From JBBRLA01 sp038231615 (GTDB lineage: Bacteria > Myxococcota_A > Polyangia > Palsa-1104 > JAEUJZ01), in NCBI GenBank assembly GCA_038231615.1, contig JBBRLA010000231.1:1-11619 (forward strand): a stretch of 11,619 nt of DNA. Direction: 5' to 3'. Positions within the stretch are counted from its first letter, which is position 1. Each line of letters begins with the position of its first letter. This document shows positions 5,930 to 11,619 of this stretch, piece by piece. A program made the translations under genes and the position numbers. Under the pieces are notes generated by a model. That model ran no database searches, had not been told where the DNA came from, and saw nothing but the letters and a program-made list of their open reading frames with translations.

Positions 5930-7444
5930 GTGAAAAAGTACGATATCTTGGCTGACGCTTCAGGCGCTCTTCTCATTCGAGCAGGAGCTATCGATTCCCA
6001 GGGCCTCGCCGCCGCGACTGAGCTGAAGCAGCGAGAAGGGGGGACTATGGGCGAGGCGCTGATCCGGCTGGGCCTCCTGACAGAGGAGCGCCTGGTGGCG
6101 GTGTTTGAGCAGAGCCTGCTGGTGCCGCGGGTCTCGGCGAGCGCGCTCCTGCGCGCCCCGGGTGAGGTGGTGTCCATCCTCCCCCAGGAGATGGTGCAGT
6201 CCCACGGGGTCCTGCCGATCGAGCTGGACGCTGAGGGCAACCTGACTCTGGCGATGATCGATCCCACGGACAACCGCGCCGTCGATGTGGTGGCGGCGCA
6301 CACCGGGCGCTTCGTCATGCGGGCGGTGGCCGCCTCGGGCGCCCTGCGCGAGGCGATCCGTGCTCACCATCGTCCGCAGGGTGCGGCCCCCAGGGCGATC
6401 AAGGAGTCGGGGTCTCGCCCCAAGACCCGCTCCGGCAAGAACCCCCTGCCGCCGACAGCCAGTGTTGTCCCCGAGGCGGCGATCCCATCGGCGCCGGCCC
6501 CAGGCCGCATGCTGGCGGCGCTGGTGCGGGCGGTGTCGGGGGGCATGGGACCGACCCCCGCCCCAACCCCGGCTCCACAGGAGCCCGAGCAGAGCGGGCG
6601 TCAGAACAAGAAGCCGCGCACCACCCAGGTGCCGCGCCGCCCGTCGGGCAGCCAGGAAACTGTGCCGGCCGATCGCGAAGCGCGAAGCGCTGCGGTGACC
6701 GATCGCGAAGCGCGAAGCGCCGCGGTGACCGATCGCGAAGCGCGAAGCGCCGCGGTGACCGATCGGCGGCCCAAGACCAGCAAGACGCTGCGCAAGCCCC
6801 AGCCCAACACTCCGATTCGACAGTCCGGGCGCAGCGTCTCCGACCCAATCCTTCTGGACCGGCCGGTGCGCACACAGAGCTCGGCGGGGACCACCCTGCC
6901 CGGGGTAGGCGCCGCGGCCTCCGGCGTTGCGCTCAGTTCCTCCGGCCCCACGGGGATCGACGAGAGCCTGCTGGCCCCGGTGGCCCGGCTCAAGGGCGCC
7001 TCGGACCGGGACGAGGTGATCGCCGTCCTCCTCGACTACGCCAGCCGCCTGGCGGCGCGGGTCGGCCTCTTCGTCGTGCAGAAGGGGCAGCTCATATGTC
7101 TGGATGGCCGCGGCCCGGACCATGTGGTGGTGGCCATGAAGTGGTTCACCATCCCGGTGGACACCCCGTCCCCTTTCCGCGACGTGCTGAACTCCCGGGT
7201 GGCTTACCACGGACGCCTCGACGACACCGCCGAGAGCCGCGCCTTTCGCAACGCCCTGGGCAGTTCGTCCAAGGAGCTTCTGCTCCTGCCCCTGATGGTC
7301 GGGGACCGGGCGGTGGGCGTGCTCTACGCCGACGAGATCCACACCGACCTGGGGCAGCTCTCCCAGGAGCTGTCGACCCTGTCCCGGGAGGCGGGCGCCG
7401 CCTTCCTCCGCATCATCCTGTCCAGCAAGCGCCGCCCCGCCTGA
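5930..7444 (+). CDS. MshEN (T2SS-E N-terminal)-GAF protein with disordered linker
   Basis: A 504-residue, probably cytoplasmic protein. Residues 1-145 match the MshEN/GSPII_E N-terminal fold. GEALIRLGLLTEERLVAVFEQSLLVPRV is followed by the P-x-x-hydrophobic half SILPQEMVQSHGVLPIELD and by NLTLAMIDPTDNRAVDVV. That fold binds cyclic di-GMP in some pilus ATPases. Residues 146-345 are Pro/Ala/Arg-rich and probably disordered, and include three exact copies of DREARSAAVT. Residues 346-497 resemble a GAF sensor domain (LFVVQKGQLIC near its start, then ELLLLPLMVGDRAVGVLYADE). There is no Walker A ATPase, so it is not a secretion motor. A signalling or polarity role is inferred. The start is GTG 5930 with a weak ribosome site. 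An internal ATG (6047) is rejected because it would cut the domain. It is divergent from the desulfurase and converges with the kinase, leaving a 17-bp gap. Confidence 0.82.
   Translation: MKKYDILADASGALLIRAGAIDSQGLAAATELKQREGGTMGEALIRLGLLTEERLVAVFEQSLLVPRVSASALLRAPGEVVSILPQEMVQSHGVLPIELDAEGNLTLAMIDPTDNRAVDVVAAHTGRFVMRAVAASGALREAIRAHHRPQGAAPRAIKESGSRPKTRSGKNPLPPTASVVPEAAIPSAPAPGRMLAALVRAVSGGMGPTPAPTPAPQEPEQSGRQNKKPRTTQVPRRPSGSQETVPADREARSAAVTDREARSAAVTDREARSAAVTDRRPKTSKTLRKPQPNTPIRQSGRSVSDPILLDRPVRTQSSAGTTLPGVGAAASGVALSSSGPTGIDESLLAPVARLKGASDRDEVIAVLLDYASRLAARVGLFVVQKGQLICLDGRGPDHVVVAMKWFTIPVDTPSPFRDVLNSRVAYHGRLDDTAESRAFRNALGSSSKELLLLPLMVGDRAVGVLYADEIHTDLGQLSQELSTLSREAGAAFLRIILSSKRRPA
6671..6765 (+). 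repeat. 30-bp in-frame tandem repeat, three full copies
   Basis: The unit starts GATCGCGAAGCGCGAAGCGC and ends GCGGTGACC. It is repeated at 6671-6700, 6701-6730 and 6731-6760, then GATCG begins a fourth. Only one base (T in copy 1, C in copies 2 and 3) differs, so the expansion is recent. Each unit adds exactly ten residues (DREARSAAVT) to the disordered linker, and the unit contains the shorter repeat GCGAAGC twice. Copy number may vary between strains. Confidence 0.93.
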
Positions 7445-7461
7445 CCTCTGTACCCTCTGTG

Positions 7462-10443
7462 CTATTTGCCCGTCGCCGGCCGCGCGGCCCTCAGCAACAA
7501 GGACTCGGCGGCCTTCAGGCGCAGGCGCGGGGGCGACTGGTCCTGAAGCAGCGAACCCAGGAGCGCCTCCTCTGGACGATCGCTGACCCCGAGCACCTCC
7601 ACCGCCAACAGGCGATCCTGCAGCGGCCGGGACACGTCGGCCGCGACCTTTTCACAGATCATGTCGCTGCGCCCATCCGAGAGCCCGGCCAGCCGGCGCG
7701 CCGCCAGAAGCTGCTGCGGCCCCGGCTCCGCGGCGATGCGCGAGAGATAGGTCTTGCCGCGCTCCTCCCCCAGGCGCCCAAGCCCGGCGGCGGCGGCGAT
7801 CTTTCCCTCGGGGCCGGTCTCCGGCGCTTCCAGAAGCAAAAGCAGGTCCCGGGGTGCCCCGGCGTCCCCGGCGCGGGCCAGGTGAGACAGGGCCTCGGCC
7901 TCGGTGTCCGCGGGCATCCCCGGTTGTTTCGCCAGCCGCGAAAGCACCCGTCGCGCCTCGACGTCGCCCCGGTCGGTCAGCGCCAGCGCGGCCTTCATCT
8001 TCACCGCCAGCTCCTTGGCCAGAAGCGCCTCGCGCAGGCGCCGCGGCCCCCTGCTGTCCGACAGCTCGGCCAGCGCCGACGCCGCCGACACGAAAGTGCC
8101 GCCATCCAGGGTACGCTCAAGCAGCGACGCCACCGCCGGGGCCGCGCTGCGGGCCTGTATCTGCCCCAGGGCCTCCGCCGCCCGCGCCTGCACCAGCGGG
8201 TCCGGGTCGCGCAGGAGCGGCTCCAGCAACATCTGGTGCCGGACATCCCGGGTGGCGCCCAGGCCCAGCGCCGCGGCGGCCCGGATCGGCGCCGCCGAAT
8301 CCCGCAGGCCCTCCCGCAGGGTGGCCAGGGCCGCGGCGCGCTGAGCGGCGATGTCCGTCGCCCCAGCCTTCGCCTCTTGGCCGCCGTGGTCGTCCGAACG
8401 TCCCGCCCCCTGCATCGCCGCCCCCTGCGGGGCCGCTCCGCGCCCGCCCTCCGGGCCCGGGGAGACCAGCAAAAGGACCGCCGCCACCAGGCCGGCGACG
8501 CCGAAGCCGCCGATGATCAGCCAGCGCCGCGGACCCATCGCCGAAAGGACCGAGGGCTGGATAAACTGCCCGGCGGATCCCGTCGGGCCCGATATCGAGA
8601 GTCCCGACGAACCGGACCCCTCCGGCACGCCCTGAAAACCCGAAACGGGCGTTCGGGCGCTCGGGCCGGTGGGGCCCACCCGCGGCAAAAGGATCGACGC
8701 CGGACCCGACGCCTCCATCATCGCCCGGCTGCCCAACGGCTCGGGGACCGTCGGGGCAAAGTCCATCTGCGAGATCGGCGCCCCGTCGATGTTCTGCGGG
8801 GTCAGCATCTGCACCAGTTGATCGGCGACCTCGCTCATCGGGGGACGGTCCGCCGGCCGGAACGAGAGCATGCGCTGGGTCAGGGCCGCCGTCGTCATCG
8901 TCACGTGAGGCGCACATTCGAGCAGGGGCTTGGGGGGCTCGCTCATGGGCAGGATGCCCACCTGCTCGTAGGGCCGCCGGCCGGCGAGCAGCTCGTACAA
9001 GATCACCCCCAGCGCGTACACGTCCGTCTTGTCGGTGACCTGCCCGGCCCCGTGGAACTGCTCCGGGGCCATGTAGGTCGGCGTCCCCATCAGCGACCCC
9101 ACATGGGTGTCGAGCTGGGTGGCGTCGCCGTCGTTGGACAGGCCGGGGGCCGGGGCCGACACCTTGGCGATGCCGAAGTCGAGGAGCTTGATCCGCTCGC
9201 CCCCGGGGGCGATGGGGTCGGCAATGATCATCAGGTTGTCGGGCTTGATGTCCCGGTGGATGATCCCCTTGGCGTGGGCCGCGGCCACCGCCAGCGCCAC
9301 CTGGCGGATCAGGTTCTTGGCCTCGAACTCGGCGATGGCGCCGCCGCGCTTCTGCCGGCGCTGCTGCAGGGACTCGCCCTCCAGGAACTCCATCACCAGG
9401 TAGGGCGCGCCGCTGGCCAGTTGCCCGAACTCGAAGATCTCGACCAGGCTCGGGTGGCGGATCAGGTTCACCGCGCGGGCCTCGTTCAGAAAGCGCTTGG
9501 CCACCTCCGCGGTCTGGGCAAAGTGCTGCCGCATCACCTTGATCGCGGCGTTCCTGCCGATCTGCTCGTTGACTGCCCGGAACACCGTGCCCATGCCCCC
9601 CTGCCCGAGCTTGCCCAGCACCCGGTAGCTGCCGATGCTCTGGCCGACCAGCAGGTCCTCTTCGAGCTGCGAGAGCCGGGTGGCCACGTCCCCCATCGCC
9701 GGCCGGCGATCCGGCGCCCGCCCCATCATCGCCTGCACCAGCGCGACGACGTCCTTGGACAGGGCCGGCACCAACTGGCCCAGCGGCGTGGGCGGCGCCC
9801 CAAGCCCGGAGATCCCCGAAAGGCTGCCCCCGGTGCCGCGCGGCAGCTTGCCGGAGAGCATCTCGTAAAACATCACCCCCAGGGCGTAGACGTCGGCCTG
9901 CCCGCCCACCGCCGGGTCATGCTCGATCTGCTCGGGGGCCAGATAGCCCGTCGCCGCGCCCTGCATCGCCCGCTCGCCGAGCAGGCGCAGGATGCCCAGG
10001 TCCAGCACTTTGATCCGCTCGCCACCCGCATCGGTGAGCAGCATGACGTTTTGCGGCTTCAGACCCAGATGGGCAATGCCCTTTTTCTGCGCCGCCGCCA
10101 GCGCCCCAGAGATCCGCCGCGCCATCTGCAGCGCCTCCGACGTCGAGAGCGGCGCGCGGCGCAGACGCACGGCCAGGGTCTCCCCGGCGACGTACTCCAG
10201 GACCAGAAAGACACGCTCGTCGGGCAGGCGGCCCGCCTCGTGCAGCCGCGCGATCTCGGGCTGCGACAGAAGGGTCAGCGCGTGCCCCAGGTCGATGACC
10301 GACTTGACCAGCTTGGGGTCCTTGCCCAGCCAAGGGTGCAGCACCTTGACGGCGAAGGGACGCTCGCCGTCCCAGCCCTCGTAGACCACGCCCAGGCTGC
10401 CTTCGCCCAGCCTCTTTCCGGCGCGGTAACGTCCGAAGTTCAT
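7462..10443 (-). CDS. Membrane Ser/Thr protein kinase: pseudokinase + kinase + TM + HEAT-like repeats
   Basis: A 993-residue Hanks-type kinase. Residues 6-260 form a first kinase fold with a glycine loop (GEGSLGVV), K33, K129-P-Q-N132, DLG (148-150) and APE (169-171). Its HRD motif reads HLG (125-127), so the catalytic Asp is absent, and the C-helix Glu position looks like Leu. Residues 274-545 are a complete second kinase: GQGGMGTV, K302, HRDIKPDN (396-403), DFG (422-424), a Thr/Ser-bearing activation loop and APE (459-461). A linker (550-640) precedes a transmembrane helix at about 641-660. About 300 residues of HEAT-like helical repeats follow (for example IRAAAALGLGATRD, VQARAAEALGQI), predicted outside the cytoplasm. 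The second domain is probably active and the first regulatory. The ATG at 10443-10441 has no visible ribosome site, but a promoter sits directly upstream. It follows the AgmX-like gene by 55 bp on the same strand. Confidence 0.93.
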   Translation of the reverse strand: MNFGRYRAGKRLGEGSLGVVYEGWDGERPFAVKVLHPWLGKDPKLVKSVIDLGHALTLLSQPEIARLHEAGRLPDERVFLVLEYVAGETLAVRLRRAPLSTSEALQMARRISGALAAAQKKGIAHLGLKPQNVMLLTDAGGERIKVLDLGILRLLGERAMQGAATGYLAPEQIEHDPAVGGQADVYALGVMFYEMLSGKLPRGTGGSLSGISGLGAPPTPLGQLVPALSKDVVALVQAMMGRAPDRRPAMGDVATRLSQLEEDLLVGQSIGSYRVLGKLGQGGMGTVFRAVNEQIGRNAAIKVMRQHFAQTAEVAKRFLNEARAVNLIRHPSLVEIFEFGQLASGAPYLVMEFLEGESLQQRRQKRGGAIAEFEAKNLIRQVALAVAAAHAKGIIHRDIKPDNLMIIADPIAPGGERIKLLDFGIAKVSAPAPGLSNDGDATQLDTHVGSLMGTPTYMAPEQFHGAGQVTDKTDVYALGVILYELLAGRRPYEQVGILPMSEPPKPLLECAPHVTMTTAALTQRMLSFRPADRPPMSEVADQLVQMLTPQNIDGAPISQMDFAPTVPEPLGSRAMMEASGPASILLPRVGPTGPSARTPVSGFQGVPEGSGSSGLSISGPTGSAGQFIQPSVLSAMGPRRWLIIGGFGVAGLVAAVLLLVSPGPEGGRGAAPQGAAMQGAGRSDDHGGQEAKAGATDIAAQRAAALATLREGLRDSAAPIRAAAALGLGATRDVRHQMLLEPLLRDPDPLVQARAAEALGQIQARSAAPAVASLLERTLDGGTFVSAASALAELSDSRGPRRLREALLAKELAVKMKAALALTDRGDVEARRVLSRLAKQPGMPADTEAEALSHLARAGDAGAPRDLLLLLEAPETGPEGKIAAAAGLGRLGEERGKTYLSRIAAEPGPQQLLAARRLAGLSDGRSDMICEKVAADVSRPLQDRLLAVEVLGVSDRPEEALLGSLLQDQSPPRLRLKAAESLLLRAARPATGK

Positions 10444-10448
10444 GGTAA

Positions 10449-10478
10449 TTTATAGCACGATCGCGGGTTTTTTGCCGA
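10449..10478 (-). promoter_or_regulatory. Promoter predicting a leaderless kinase mRNA
   Basis: On the minus strand TCGGCA (10478-10473, four of six matches to TTGACA) is followed after 18 bp by TATAAA (10454-10449, five of six matches to TATAAT). The expected start is near 10442-10443, which is the A of the kinase ATG. No Shine-Dalgarno sequence precedes that ATG, which fits leaderless translation. Both boxes lie in the 55-bp gap after the AgmX-like gene, so the kinase may be transcribed on its own as well as by read-through. Confidence 0.42.
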
Positions 10479-10498
10479 AGGTGGCCGCGTGCGACCGG

Positions 10499-11425
10499 TT
10501 ACTTGGGCAAAAGTCGCAGCGAGATCGGCACCGACAGGTGGCCGCTGCGCCGAGGGTGGCCTGGGTGTATCGATTGGACCGCCTCCATCAGGCAGCGGGA
10601 CAGGGCCGGCTCGGAGGTCGCGTTGATCTCGATGCGCGGATCGGTGACTCGGCCGTCCCGGTCGACATCTGCGCCGACCACCACCCGGCCGGCAAGCGCG
10701 GGTCGCTTCACCAGGGCCTTGCCATAGCACGACAGGGCCCGCTGCGAGAGGGCCGGCAAGGCCGACGAAAGGAAGTCCGCCTCCGCCTCTCCGTCGAAGA
10801 CCACCTCCTTGGCGAGGATCTGCGCGTCGGGCTTTACGCTGCGCGCGGCCTCCAAGGGCGGGTCGATTCCCGGCCCAGGCCCAAGCCCAGCCTCGGTGAA
10901 GAGCCGCACCCGCTCGCGACCCGTGGCGGTCGAGGTCAACGACACCCACAGAGGGCGGATGCGCACCCGGACCACCTGCCCGCCGGAGATCCGCAGGCAC
11001 GGCGAGGCGGTGAGCCCCCCGGCTTCGGCCTGAAACCCGAGCACTGCCCGCAGCCCCCCGGCCTCCTGATCGCGAAGCAGTCCGGAAGCGGTCTCGATAT
11101 CAGCCGTGGCAGCGGCGATCGCCGAGGCGGCCAGAAAGACCTCGACTCGCCCCTCCGGCCCGTCCTCGACCAGGAGCGATCGGGACAGGCGCAGGCGGAC
11201 CTCGCCGTCCTCGTAGCGCAGCGGGGCCAGGGGGAGAAGGGGCAACCACAGGACCGGGGACTCGGAGTCCTCCTGCCAGCCGTTGCACAGCGCCCGCAGC
11301 GACGATCCGGTGCTGCGATCGCCAAAGGACGAGGATGGCGCCGCCGACGACAAAAGGGCCATTGAAAGAAGCAGGAGCCCGCCTATCAGCAGGCGCGGAA
11401 CGAAACGAGAATGGATGGGCCGCAC
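10499..11425 (-). CDS. Secreted/periplasmic protein with AgmX/PglI-like (TonB-like) C-terminal domain
   Basis: About 308 residues from the chosen GTG (11425-11423). The N terminus is a signal peptide or membrane anchor: RPIHSRFVPR, then LLIGGLLLLSMALL, then a possible cleavage after SSA. The middle (40-215) is not recognised. The last ~85 residues resemble the AgmX/PglI C-terminal domain of Myxococcota, a relative of the TonB C-terminal fold. CYGKALVKRPALAGRVVVGA is followed by DVDRDGRVTDPRIE and EPALSRCLMEAV, with two cysteines (about C233 and C278) where this family commonly has them. A role in envelope or motility complexes is inferred. A second GTG at 11440 (five codons longer) is an alternative. 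GTG 11425 has AGGT six bases upstream. The open frame extends further, into the antisense of the tRNA gene, which is certainly not coding. Its neighbour on the same strand is the kinase. Confidence 0.78.
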   Translation of the reverse strand: MRPIHSRFVPRLLIGGLLLLSMALLSSAAPSSSFGDRSTGSSLRALCNGWQEDSESPVLWLPLLPLAPLRYEDGEVRLRLSRSLLVEDGPEGRVEVFLAASAIAAATADIETASGLLRDQEAGGLRAVLGFQAEAGGLTASPCLRISGGQVVRVRIRPLWVSLTSTATGRERVRLFTEAGLGPGPGIDPPLEAARSVKPDAQILAKEVVFDGEAEADFLSSALPALSQRALSCYGKALVKRPALAGRVVVGADVDRDGRVTDPRIEINATSEPALSRCLMEAVQSIHPGHPRRSGHLSVPISLRLLPK

Positions 11426-11463
11426 ATCATAACCTAGCACGGCCGGGCCTGGTGAGGCACTTT

Positions 11464-11487
11464 CTGTCGCTTTCCTCTTGCCGACAG
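11464..11487. promoter_or_regulatory. Inverted repeat over the tRNA promoter -35 region
   Basis: CTGTCG (11464-11469) and CGACAG (11482-11487) are perfect 6-base inverted repeats with a 12-base spacer that contains most of the -35 hexamer. It lies in the divergent gap between the tRNA and the AgmX-like gene, so it could be a regulator site affecting both, or chance. Confidence 0.25.
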
Positions 11488-11506
11488 CGAGCAAGCTGGC
11501 TATTCT
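11478..11506 (+). promoter_or_regulatory. Sigma70-like promoter of the tRNA-Thr gene
   Basis: TTGCCG (11478-11483, four of six matches to TTGACA), a 17-bp spacer, then TATTCT (11501-11506, four of six matches to TATAAT). Transcription would begin near 11513, a few bases before the mature tRNA 5' end at 11519. The -35 hexamer is identical to that predicted upstream of the DUF4388 gene. Confidence 0.5.
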
Positions 11507-11518
11507 CCACCGCGTTTG

Positions 11519-11590
11519 GCCACTGTAGCTCAGCGGTAGAGCAGCGGTTTCGTAAACCGCAGGTCTTGGGTTCACTTCCCAATAGTGGCT
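11519..11590 (+). tRNA. tRNA-Thr, anticodon CGU (reads ACG)
   Basis: A full cloverleaf of 72 bases. The acceptor stem is GCCACTG/TAGTGGC with one G-U pair and discriminator T. The D arm is GCTC-AGCGGTA-GAGC and the anticodon stem is GCGGT/ACCGC with loop TTCGTAA, giving anticodon CGT at 11551-11553. The variable loop is AGGTC and the T stem is TTGGG/CCCAA. G1-C72 and C2-G71 and the anticodon bases agree with threonine identity. CCA is not encoded. The T loop reads TTCACTT, so position 58, almost always A, is C here. The gene is preceded by its own promoter. No convincing terminator is seen before the window ends. Confidence 0.92.
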
Positions 11591-11619
11591 CTTCGACGAT
11601 AAATCGGGTTTTCTGGGGC

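Noticed and set aside
5910..5944. Perfect TTGACA at 5910-5915 as the -35 of the MshEN-GAF gene
   Set aside because: No -10 at 16-19 bp. The nearest (TACGAT, 23 bp away) would start transcription inside the gene and remove the N-terminal domain. The bases are also the desulfurase ribosome site on the other strand.
7096..10455. Very long plus-strand open frame (over 1100 codons) opposite the kinase gene
   Set aside because: It is antisense to a gene with clear kinase motifs. Its product is low-complexity Arg/Gly/His/Gln-rich with no domain, as expected from GC-rich third positions.
11426..11575. N-terminal extension of the AgmX-like protein to an ATG at 11575
   Set aside because: The first part would be the complement of the tRNA gene, and the signal peptide would be buried about 60 residues in.
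11591..11612. Terminator after the tRNA (CGAT-AA-ATCG then GGTTTTCT)
   Set aside because: Only a 4-bp stem with a 2-base loop, too weak, and the window ends shortly after.

Overview
The window looks like chromosomal DNA from a GC-rich member of the Myxococcota (former deltaproteobacteria). This rests on gene content, not on a phylogenetic marker. It holds an AgmX/PglI-type TonB-like C-terminal domain, a DUF4388 (PATAN) protein, an MshEN-plus-GAF protein without a secretion ATPase, and a large membrane-anchored Ser/Thr kinase with tandem kinase domains and HEAT-like repeats. All are typical of that phylum. Third codon positions are strongly G/C, so long spurious antisense ORFs face nearly every gene.

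Layout. 1-181: 3' end of a phoH-type ATPase gene (+). 180-400: a convergent intergenic stretch with a ~168-bp nested inverted-repeat element and a small hairpin over the cysS stop codon. 398-4447: a likely minus-strand operon of DUF4388 protein, bitopic membrane protein and cysS. Its promoter is predicted at 4500-4528, and the last two genes overlap by ATGA. 4609-5901 (-): a NifS/IscS-like cysteine desulfurase with an unusual 26-residue in-frame insertion. 5930-7444 (+): the MshEN-GAF protein, starting 28 bp from the desulfurase start. 7462-10443 (-): the pseudokinase-kinase-TM-HEAT protein, preceded by a promoter that predicts a leaderless mRNA. 10499-11425 (-): a secreted or periplasmic protein with an AgmX/PglI-like C-terminal domain. 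11519-11590 (+): tRNA-Thr(CGU) with its own sigma70-like promoter.

How they fit together. The housekeeping parts are cysteine supply (desulfurase), cysteine charging (CysRS) and a threonine tRNA. They are interleaved with signalling and envelope proteins (PATAN, MshEN-GAF, kinase, AgmX-like). The desulfurase and cysS are on the same strand but separated by two genes and a predicted promoter, so a shared cysteine operon is possible but not shown.

I see no defence island, CRISPR, integrase or transposase. The most unusual structures are the palindromic element between phoH and cysS, the AT-rich repeat-bearing insertion inside the desulfurase, the degenerate first kinase domain, and the atypical KMSKS region of CysRS. 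No intergenic stretch exceeds about 220 bases.
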